A stretch of 64,000 nucleotides of DNA from Malus domestica. Taxonomy: Eukaryota > Streptophyta > Magnoliopsida > Rosales > Rosaceae. Of this stretch, positions 55,660-64,000 are shown in pieces. The notes under the pieces are model-generated. The model had not been told where the DNA came from and ran no database searches. It was given only the letters and a program-made list of their open reading frames with translations. A program made the translations under genes and the position numbers. Where the stretch lies: the NCBI RefSeq assembly GCF_042453785.1, contig NC_091663.1, forward strand, positions 16,762,501-16,826,500, in the 5' to 3' direction. Within the stretch, counting starts at the first letter, position 1. Every line of letters begins with the position of its first letter.

Positions 55660-56370
55660 TCAAACATACACCTGACAATCTCTTGATCCACCTGCGAGCT
55701 TACCCGACCCGCTATTGGAAGAAACCGAAACCGCCACGTCACGGCAGAAAACCCTAAGCAGCCGCCGCCTCAGCCTCCACCCGCCATTCCGAAACTCAAC
55801 CCTAGCCCAAACCTTGATGTTGAAGTTCACGGTCCCGCGCCCCCTGTCCGTCTCGATTCCGCGCACCACCGGCCCGTCCACGAACGAATTCGCCGCCGAG
55901 AAGGTGGCGTTGATGAAATTGAGATCCTTCGTCCCCTGAGCGAACGGCTGGGAACGAGAGTCCGATATGAGGCCCTTCCCGTAAAAAATGGAGGACTCGA
56001 CCTCCTCGTATCGGATACTGAGCTTCTTGTTGGGGTTGTAGACGGAGAAGCCGACGGACCACGTGCCGGTCAAGGACTGCGAGGAGGAGGAGACGTTGAA
56101 GTTGGTGAGTGAGAGAGAGTCGACTCGGAAGTCGGGGAGCTTGGGGCGGAGGACGAGCCAGATCACGAGCATGATGCAGCCGACGATGACGAAGAGGGCG
56201 ACCATGGCGCCGACGAACCGGCGGATGAAGGTAGCGCGTGCGGCGTAGGCGTTGGAGTAGGGGCCTTGAGGTTGGGTGTGGGTGGGGTAGCTGGAGTAAG
56301 GTTGGCCGCCATTGGGCTGGGCGTAGGGCGGGGCTGGGTAGCCGGTGACGGGCCTAGAAGGGTCGGTCAT
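55660..56370 (-). CDS. LEA_2 / NDR1-HIN1-like (NHL) membrane protein, 236 aa
   Basis: Single exon, intact. Residues 1-48 are a cytosolic Pro/Tyr/Gln-rich tail (TGYPAPPYAQPNGGQPYSSY). A transmembrane helix spans about residues 52-74 (FVGAMVALFVIVGCIMLVIW), flanked by RR. The LEA_2 domain follows (about 75-225) with LPDFRVDSLSLTNFNVS, the YNPNKK motif that marks this family, and VVRGIETDRGRGTVNFNIKV. The size and layout fit Arabidopsis NHL proteins: type II membrane proteins at the plasma membrane linked to pathogen and abiotic responses. The exact member cannot be named. N-glycosylation sequons are present in the outer part (NVS, NAT). The start at 56370 is the first ATG in a clear 5' leader. 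Confidence 0.92.
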   Translation of the reverse strand: MTDPSRPVTGYPAPPYAQPNGGQPYSSYPTHTQPQGPYSNAYAARATFIRRFVGAMVALFVIVGCIMLVIWLVLRPKLPDFRVDSLSLTNFNVSSSSQSLTGTWSVGFSVYNPNKKLSIRYEEVESSIFYGKGLISDSRSQPFAQGTKDLNFINATFSAANSFVDGPVVRGIETDRGRGTVNFNIKVWARVEFRNGGWRLRRRLLRVFCRDVAVSVSSNSGSGKLAGGSRDCQVYV

Positions 56371-57006
56371 TAGGGTTTGAAGATTTGTGGGGAATTAGGG
56401 ATTTGGAGGTTTATCAGTTTTGTGGGGGAAGAGAAATGGAATTCACTGGCACCGGTGTTGATAAAGTGGTTCAGTAATTTGATTAAAGGAAGGAATTTGT
56501 TTGAGGAATTTTCTTTCTCCTGTACAAGGCATTTAAGTTAAAAAGTAACCTAGAATAACAAACTTAGTCCACAAGCTCAAGGATAGCCACTCCCCAAGCT
56601 ATGATATCAATTTGCCACGCTGCGGACTCGGGGTTGGTGGAAAAAGAACCTTGCGGCCGTTGGTGACACGCTCCGATATATACGTTGATGCTAAAATCGA
56701 TGCATGTTGGCCAATATTTAAAAGCCATAACATGAAAGTAGTGTGTACAAAACCACTCATTACCGACCCTTCTATTTCAAGTGGCGTGTACAAAACTACT
56801 AATGACGAATCCAAGTCTACATTTGTACACTTGGAAGATGATGGAACCATAAGAGTACATAGCGTAGGATTTGTGCAGGGATTCAGATGGTGGTTGTGCA
56901 AGGCAGAGAAGAACTCGATCCGAGTGGGTCTCGGGTTTGGAATTTGTCAAAAAACGTGAGGGTGGTCGATCCGGTGCAGAACGGTGCAGGGCATTGGGCA
57001 GGATGC

Positions 57007-59234
57007 TGATGCGAAATATATAAGCACACAAATTAAACTCTCTTTTTATCAATTGTAGTAAAGTATGTAAGTAGGGATTGTTCTAGGCCGGGGATTAGGA
57101 GGGATTGCTAAATCACTTGGAAACTGACTTGAAAACGTAAAAACAAAGTTTAAAACACTAACTAGACTCAAAGAATGCAAAACTATACTTTAAAACACTA
57201 ACACAAACCAAAAGACTCAAAACAGCCCCTAAACACTCAAAACTACCTTAAACACACAATCTGGGCAGTTTTGGGGCTCTAACACAAACTTGGACGAATT
57301 TTGGTTTTCTAATGAACTAAAACACTTAAAAACATAATCTAAGACAAGTTCTAATTAATATGACTCAAAGAAATAAGATGGGGTTGATTTTGGACGAAAA
57401 TAATTAAATTAAGACAAGAACAAAGTAAACAAATTCTTAGACAAATTTAAGTGAATCAAAACAGATTGTAAAATGAATTTGAATGAAACTTATGGATGGA
57501 CGGCTAGCTAGGAGGTTCTTCTCCACACATGTCACACTTGCATATAAAACGATTTCCAGTTGCTTTTCGATAAGCTATGAATACTCAACGCCCCAAATTA
57601 ACCGTGAATTGCACTAATTAACCCTCAGTTTTTTTCCACAAGTTATTAGGTTGGATGATTGCATACGACAACCCAAAACATTCCCTACAAGTTCCCTACA
57701 TGAATTGCATAATAGAGATACAAGCAAGAATCGTTAAGTTCTATGAAAAACATAAGCATTGACGAGGCACTTGTTACTATGATTTGCATGAAACTTATGC
57801 CAAGAGTTTACTTAACGTGATTGTGACTAGCAACCTTCACTACTTGTGAATATAAGTTTATAACGATTAGGTGAAACTCCCTTATATTCTAGCGTCAAAT
57901 TCATGCATGAAAATTAAGCGTGCACTCTTAACCAACATACACAAATTAGTTTTTATATGAACGGATAAGTAAATTGAATTCACAACTTATGAATCACAAC
58001 TGGATGTAATCAAATCATATTGCAAGTATGAACATAGTTTCGAATCACCCCCTAACTAAGAGGGGTTTAGTTCCTCATACTCACAAAGCAAAGATACATA
58101 AAATTAGACATTAAAATCAAAGGAAAGAAAACACCTAAAATGCTCCAACTTGGTAGCAAGTGCATCCAAGATTCCTCCTTTCCCTTGCTTGCGGCAGATT
58201 GGGTTATGGACAGATTTTGGGTAGTTTTATGATGTAGAATGGATGGGGAATGGTATGGAAGGGTTTAGGGTGAGTGTGGAGGAGTGTTTGATGGTTGGAG
58301 GGTGGTGGAGAACTAGGCAAAGAGGGTGGAAGAAGGTGGAGTGGCTGTTATGTTTTCTAGGCACTAGAATGGTGTTTTTGGGGTGTTTTGCTTCCTAGGG
58401 TGTGTATGGACGAATTTTTGTGATAAAATGATGAATATGGGGGATTGTCCTTTGGACAAGGGGTGTAAACATGTATTTATAGGCCCCAAAAACCTTAGAA
58501 AATCAGGTTAGGTTAAGGATGAAATGCATGGCAATTTGTGTGTGTGGTGTGCAATGGTCCAAGGGTGAAAATGAAGTAATGATGCAAAGTGTGAAGGGTA
58601 AAATGGAGTGGTGTTGTAGCTAGGGAGCATGAATGATTGTGTACATTGCATAGAGATGGAAAGGGAGGTGAAATGTGTCAACAAATGGGTCAAAGGTGCA
58701 ACAACATGTGTTGCACATGGCATTGGATTCCAAATGTGAATGATGGAGCATCAATTGGTGCATGTAATGGATGTAAATGTTGTCTAAAATCTAATGAGTG
58801 AAGGGAACAAGAGGTATCAAGCAATTGAGTGTAATAATTAAATGAATTGAAGCATGAAATTAGAAATTATGTAGGGGACAAGAGTGATCAAGCATGGCAT
58901 GGAATCCAAAGGGAATTCTATGTGGTTTGCATGGCAAGGAATGCAAGTTGGGGTGACAGATTTTTGGGCTGTTTTCTTCATCTTTTGGACCATAATTCTT
59001 CATATTCTTGGCCTCTTTAGTTCTCAAATTCGTCCATCCACTTGGCCCATGCATTTGCTATCCATTCCAAGCCCGAAACATGCTCCAAAGGCCTCCAAAA
59101 TGCATCTTCTTGCATACTTTGTACTTAGAGTCTGAAAACACACAAAAATAACTTTGAACACTAAAATAACTAAGGAAATACAACGTAAATGCACAAGAAC
59201 AAGCTAACTAAGTCGCATAAATATGCTCCTATCA
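57007..59234 (-). mobile_element. Solo LTR, 2.2 kb, nested in another LTR element
   Basis: It starts TGATGCGAAAT and ends CTCCTATCA, with a perfect 5-bp duplication GATGC at 57002-57006 and 59235-59239. On the minus strand it opens TGATAGGAGCATATTTATGC, which I associate with Gypsy LTRs. A minus-strand TATA-like TATAAATAC lies near 58,475. There is no primer site or coding sequence inside, so a solo LTR is the simplest reading. Confidence 0.82.
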
Positions 59235-59428
59235 GATGCAGACCAGGTGCAGAAGTATGGGACAAGAACAAACGACGAACAATATGAATAGCGAAAGACG
59301 ACGAACGATCGACAAATTGATACGAAACTGATACCCAACAAATAGACAAACAAAACTAATACAAACAAATTTACACCCATCAAGAGCATATTAAATCTCA
59401 AAGGATCAAACATGCTCTGATACCAAGT

Positions 59429-59679
59429 TGAAAATCAAAGTACGCTAACGAACATACGAACAAACTTCAAAGATTTTTTTTTATTAATGAAGAAATAAAG
59501 AAAGCCAAGAAGGCTACAAACTGAAGGGACTATATTGTGTCTAACTTGTTATTATATGGAGTTACAAAGTACAGTATATATAGAAAACTAACCTAAAAGG
59601 AAACGAAACCCTAAAACGAATAGGCTAAGCCTAAAACACCAGACATTAAAATAAACCTAAACACTAATATTTTCCAACA
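59429..59679 (-). repeat. LTR adjoining a tRNA-Met primer site
   Basis: 251 bp with TG...CA ends in minus orientation. It is directly followed by the primer-binding sequence, which fixes its orientation and marks it as a 5' LTR. Confidence 0.75.
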
Positions 59680-59859
59680 CAATGATCGTCTTTTTGGATC
59701 AAATAGACCATGAAAGTCACCTAGTTAGATGTCATGGTTACCTATGTCAATGTACGATTTATGAGAGAACCTCTTATGTTGCTTGTAATAAATTTAAGTA
59801 TATATTTAATTCCTCCTCGCCTATTTACACAATAAACTAACTACAATTTCACAGTTGAT

Positions 59860-60800
59860 GCATTAGCTGAAACCCCTTTCCACCATTTGTTAAACAAGTT
59901 CCATTGCTTTTGATGTCTCATTGTTATTGATAAACCCTTGGATGATTATGTTATAGGTCCAACCATTTGGAGAACAACCTTTCTCTTCCGTTTCTTTAAG
60001 CAACTTTTCTGCTTCGCTTGTTAGCTCTTAGTTGCAAAATCCACTTATGCGTATATTGTAAGTCCTGACGTTAGGCTGAAGTCCTTATAATGATAAACTG
60101 CTACAGAGATCCTTTGTAAATTCAACTTTCCCATCAATGAACAAGCATTCAATAAGAATATTGTAACTCACGATATCTGCATGGATGGAGCTGCCTTGAG
60201 CCCAACGGCCAGCGGGGGCATATGCCTCCACTCAGCTTTTTGTAAAAAAATGTACTATTTGAGTTTCTTATGATATTAGCATTAACTCTTCCATGTGCCA
60301 TTGCTATCATTGAAAGAGCATTTTCAGTCATGAAATTTCTGAAGATTGATTGAGAAATTAGATAGGAGATCAATGAATGAATGATAGAGAGACACATTCT
60401 TTTATGGTAGTGGTAATGAAATTGTCATGCAACGCTTTTAAAACATGAAAGCACGACAATGGGTATGAAAAAACTTATGGATTAATATATAAGTGTTTTG
60501 TTTAGTACATTCTTGAACTTTATAATTTGTGAGTTTGTTGCTTGAGGATGATCCAATTAATATCTTGACTTTCATCTCTCTTAACAACTTCAATACCTTA
60601 AAAAGTTGTTGGTATTTACACAGGCCATCCATTTAAACAGTAAGTTTGAACATTAGGAAGTTGGTCACAAGTTTGCATATGAGAGAACAAGTTATGTGCA
60701 TCTTGAATTCTCCCCACCATCCATAAGAGTATTATAACAAACAACATATGGAATGAATCCTCTACGAGGCATTTCCAAAAAAAGCATATGGGTATCATCT
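59860..60800 (-). pseudogene. Rf-like P-class PPR pseudogene
   Basis: On the minus strand, broken frames read PPR phrases: FIPYVVCYNTLMDG and ..NLFSHMQTCDQLPNVQTYC near 60,800-60,620; DIVSYNILIE near 60,170; PNVRTYNIRISGFC and GCSPNGWTYNIIIQGFINNN near 60,060-59,940. Spacing of about 35 residues and the NxxTYNxxIxGF pattern are typical of restorer-of-fertility-like PPR proteins. Stops and frameshifts are frequent, and a foreign stretch (about 60,205-60,440) interrupts it. No start or end is preserved. Confidence 0.75.
60288..60420 (+). pseudogene. hAT transposase C-terminal scrap (dimerisation region)
   Basis: The plus strand reads AIAIIERAFSVMKFLKID with stops after it, matching the hATC pattern (xxERAFSAMKxIKxxLRN) of plant hAT and TTF-type zinc finger transposases. 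It lies within the foreign piece in the PPR pseudogene. Confidence 0.6.
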
Positions 60801-60949
60801 ATCCATTTTATGCTTACAATTGCCATTTATTAGTATGTTATAACTATGAGAATCATGCAACCATGTAGGCCTTGCTAAGAATTACTTCAAAAACCTTTTT
60901 CGCCTCGTTCATTTCAACTCACAAGCAGTAACCATCCACACTGTTCTAA

Positions 60950-61095
60950 AAATCCCCGCCTAGGTGCTAGGCGGCTGGCCACCGCCCCAATTAATGCCTA
61001 GGCGTTTGAAAATTAAGAAAAGGCGCCTAGACCTACTGAGGCACCTGCCTAGACCGCTTAGGCACTCGCCTAGAGCGCCCAGACCAGCCTAGGTT
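60950..61095. repeat. CTAGGCG-rich dispersed repeat
   Basis: CTAGGTGCTAGGCGG, GCGCCTAGACC and CCTAGGTTGCG words occur on both strands, forming many short inverted matches. A related scrap is near 52,790. Probably a MITE remnant. Confidence 0.5.
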
Positions 61096-61439
61096 GCGAT
61101 TTACTTAGATAGAAAATAGATAACTTTCATTTTGCATTTTATTTTTTTTCCAATAAATTGTAATAGACTTGTTAAATACTTAAATGAACACACATTATAT
61201 GCTTGTTCCCCATGTTTTCATTATGTTCCAATAACTAATAATATATATGTCATTCTATTTTGTATTTTATGATGAAATTATATATATTTTCCCAAGATCA
61301 TTCATCTTAAAATCCAACTTTAGGTGCGCGTCAGTTTTCTCAACTCTAGCAATTTTGGATTTTGTACACGCAAATGCATATATCCCTAACTGATCAAATA
61401 TTCACTTAGACGGGTATACCATATCCGCCCGGATAGTTC

Positions 61440-63800
61440 TGCATCCGCAAAGTGAAGGCCTATTGAGAACTGAGAGGGTGTTCTTGTGGTATAGAACTAT
61501 TTGAAACAATACATGTAAGTCATTTGGAAATTCCATGTAGGCTTTGTATCAGGATCCCATATATACTACAACCATGTTTGTTATGCTACAATCAATCACA
61601 TGGTTCATGAGAGAAACCTTGCACCACTAGGCGTCATATCGCATTATTTCATTCATCTCATTCATCATCAATTGATTCTTTTAGTTGACCAATCAATTCT
61701 ATGTTGACACTAATCAGCAGAACGCGGTTCGTTATCATCGTTTTTCATTTATGTCGATAGTTACCATATAAATGAAACATTATCTATGATAATCCCATTC
61801 CAATTTCATATCTCATCTAAACTAGTATACTGGACCAAGAACTTCAGGTTTCTAGAGTAATCCAGATTTAATCTCATGAGATAGAAATGATTGAGATGAT
61901 CGAGGGGCAGATTCGTTTGTGCCACGTTCCTCTACTTTTGGGGAAATGAATCCTCAAACCGAGTGATCTACCACACTTCTGGCGTAGGATAGATCGATTG
62001 GCTAGCCGCCAATGTACGAGGATCGGCCACAATAGTGGCGTTCCTACTTTCAGGGATGAAGGTCCGTCGTACATTTGGTACATTCATCTTTGCAGACAAA
62101 TTTGCAGCTAGTATATATGATCTCGTCATGTTTGCTAGATCAGAGGAAAAATCTGGTTATACTATAACGATCTAGATTGGGATCGAGATGAGACATATTG
62201 GGGACGTCCACAATAAATCACATCATTCTTTAGGAACGTTGTCTTTTTTAGCTCTCCCTAAAAGACGGAAGACTGTCTCATAAAAGTGACAATTAGCAAA
62301 ACGAACGGTAAAGATATTGCATGTCAAAAGGTTATAAGTAACGAATATTAGAAGAAAAATCATAACCGACATAGATTTCCAGCCTTATCTGATGACCCTT
62401 TTTATTTGTATGTAAGGGCGACACAAATGGCACATAGACCGCACAACCAAAGACACGCATATGAGATATGTCGAGTTCATATCTGGTAACCAACTAACAC
62501 GTTTTATAAGGTTGGGTGGTGATGGGCCTCAGGCGGACCAACATGGTTACTTGCAATATTGTATGGCCCCAAGCAGAGATCGAGAACTTGGTACGTATAA
62601 CCAATCGATTGTGCAATCATTTGAAGGCGTTTAATGAATACTTCTGCTGGGTCGTTTTGGGTATGAACATGAGGTATTAGATGTTCAACTTCAAAACTCA
62701 ACTGACATGCAATATCCATCAAAAGTTTTCAATGTAAATTCTCCAACATATCTAATTGAATTGATTTGATCAGATAATCAGGGTGGTGAGCCCTGAACTT
62801 GTTAATCTGAGCCACCAATGTGGATAAGGTAGCTAGTGGACAATAGTCACACGTGTGACCAACGTGTAGAAGCATCAACCAATACTGTAAGGTATCTAAA
62901 TGGTTCGCAGGGTGGTTGAATCAGTCCACAATTGTCCCTTTGAATCTTTTGTAGAAAAGATGGAGGGTGCTATGGCATGATATGCTTCTAGGTATGTCTT
63001 TACTTTTAGAAAAAGTATGCCCAAAACGGCTCATCACAAATCATCCTAGATATCCCAAACGTACATCCATAGAGAATATTTCTTTGGAATCTTGGGCTTC
63101 TAGCGGGCCACATAGTGGGCCTGAATGGGTGTTAATCTACTCGATAAGCGTTCCATCTTTTCTAGAATACACTTCTAGCTATATTCGTAGGAAGTGCAAT
63201 ATGGTAATATGCGAAGGAATTTTACTCCATTTTCTACATTGGTTTCACTATGGTAATAATACTCTCAAATATCCTTAAAGCTTAAATAGGCATTCTTTTG
63301 GAACGAAGTGAGTATAAGGCTTCCCTTTATGGTAAAATTAGTACCATTGGACAATATAGGGCAGTGCTATGCCCCACAATCAGGTTGGATAAGCCTGAAA
63401 GGTTGTCAGGGGATGATTAGGTATGAAGTTAGCACAGAACCAGATTGCTAACTTCCCCACAAAACATACCTAAGCATGAGTTAATTGTATTAGTCACATG
63501 TGGTAATTTCGTTAATTAACTCTTACTTGAGAATAATCGTGACATCCAAACACCAATCTTAAATTCAAGAACAAAATAAATTATTCATAAAGTAAACCAA
63601 ATATACAAGGGGGTTTGGCCAATACGGCCTTCCATGTCAAATTTCGCTAGCCAAATGTGTTAGGTGGAGCAAAATTAGTCTCACAGATTGACTATGAGAA
63701 TGATACTCCTCAACAATATTGTTAAAGCACAGAAAATTGCATAACCAATGATCTATTCTGTCAAAAAGGAGTTAAATTCTGCAGGGTTAAGGTTCCTGAA
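61440..63800 (-). mobile_element. Decayed Copia pol (element 4), same family as elements 1-3
   Basis: Read on the minus strand, text matches element 2 in order: protease (near 63,450-63,300), integrase zinc region (near 63,100), integrase (62,722-62,504: VEHLIPHVHTQNDPAEVF; GPYNIAS), integrase C-terminal part (near 62,450-62,300), and the RT start, with ACTTACATGTATTGTTTCAAATAG near 61,520 matching the point before RT in element 2. It is full of stops and frameshifts. It keeps part of the integrase core that element 2 lacks. No LTRs are seen in the window. Confidence 0.8.
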
Positions 63801-63917
63801 CACTATCTCGTATTCTTGAAGTTTTTAGGTCTTATGTGCCAATGATTATGCTTCAAGCATGATACCATCTCTTGGCAGGCCCAGATTCTACCATAGGTTG
63901 TAAAACAAACTCGAAAT

Positions 63918-63970
63918 TAGATTTTGAGAGAGAAAGAGAGAGAGACAGAGACAGAGACAGAGACAGACCC
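63918..63970 (+). repeat. GA and GACAGA microsatellite
   Basis: GAGAGAGAAAGAGAGAGAGA is followed by five GACAGA hexamers. Simple repeat at the window end. Confidence 0.9.
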
Positions 63971-64000
63971 AGACTTGGGTTCGGTAGGCTTCAGTAGAAA

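Larger units (their letters stand above)
56590..59679 (-). mobile_element. LTR retroelement remnant (5' LTR, primer site, part of interior)
   Basis: An LTR-like block at 59429-59679 begins (minus strand) TGTTGGAAAATATTAG and ends GATTTTCA. It is followed by ACTTGGTATCAGAGC, with the tRNA-Met primer site at 59414-59425. Further interior text runs on to about 57,000 and 56,590 after removing the solo LTR at 57007-59234. No gag or pol is recognised, and no second LTR is found. The left limit is uncertain. Confidence 0.6.

Noticed and set aside
1-64000. CRISPR arrays, operons, riboswitches, prophage or plasmid features
   Set aside because: The window is plant nuclear DNA. No regularly spaced repeat-spacer structure or bacterial gene order was found; the regular repeats present are satellites or LTR parts.
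1-64000. tRNA genes
   Set aside because: The only tRNA-related sequences recognised are primer-binding sites (1159, 44495, 59414 and within Cassandra) and degenerate SINE-like B boxes. A tRNAscan run would be decisive.

Overview
This is nuclear DNA from a dicot plant. Spliced genes with GT-AG introns, PPR proteins, an organelle-targeted GAR transformylase, and Copia, Gypsy, Cassandra, hAT, MULE and PIF/Harbinger elements all point that way. The repeat families (5S-containing Cassandra, TAR-like Copia, 'CTAGGCG' and 'GCTCGTTTGGAAGTG' repeats) suggest a woody Rosaceae such as Malus or Pyrus. That is inferred from recall, not from a search. The window is AT-rich and mostly transposons, with few host genes. 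I see no operon-like or defence-like gene system.

Layout. 0.4-13.9 kb: two related Copia retrotransposons lie nearly end to end. The first is decayed and carries a Cassandra element. The second is fairly complete and carries a 1.5-kb hAT inside its protease region. 14.2-17.1 kb: a minus-strand gene for a conserved 77-residue protein with introns in its 5' UTR. 18.6-20.2 kb: a 5'-truncated RTE-type LINE and a Gypsy-type LTR piece. 21.4-25.1 kb: an intact 854-residue PLS/E-class PPR gene (minus). 25.4-27.3 kb: the 3' end of a third Copia, interrupted by a clean solo LTR. 28.9-31.1 kb: an intact five-exon GAR transformylase gene (minus). 31.3-35.1 kb: small MITE, SINE, LINE and hAT remnants.

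36.1-39.3 kb: a PIF/Harbinger element with a decayed transposase, nested inside a MULE-type MITE. 40.3-43.3 kb: a TXNL4B/DIM2-like gene and an aspartic protease gene, each broken by one small out-of-frame deletion. 43.7-44.0 kb: adjoining fragments of ribose-5-phosphate isomerase and an XRN exoribonuclease. 44.3-52.0 kb: a dense transposon block with a miniature Copia, a MULE with GC-rich cargo, a triple-LTR Cassandra, a MULE whose core is a TTC-rich satellite, and a hAT. 55.7-56.4 kb: an intact LEA_2/NDR1-HIN1-like membrane protein gene (minus). 56.6-59.7 kb: an LTR-element remnant interrupted by a 2.2-kb solo LTR. 59.9-60.8 kb: an Rf-like PPR pseudogene containing a hAT transposase scrap. 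61.4-63.8 kb: a decayed minus-strand Copia of the same family as the first three.

Likely functional host genes: the 77-aa protein, the PPR protein, GAR transformylase and the LEA_2 protein. They belong to unrelated pathways. Most transposon boundaries are supported by target-site duplications read directly from the sequence, so the order of several nested insertions can be given. The strongest unexplained pattern is a row of five short inverted repeats just upstream of the Copia gag start (6796-6952). The lengths of the stem arms change together there, as if RNA pairing had been kept.
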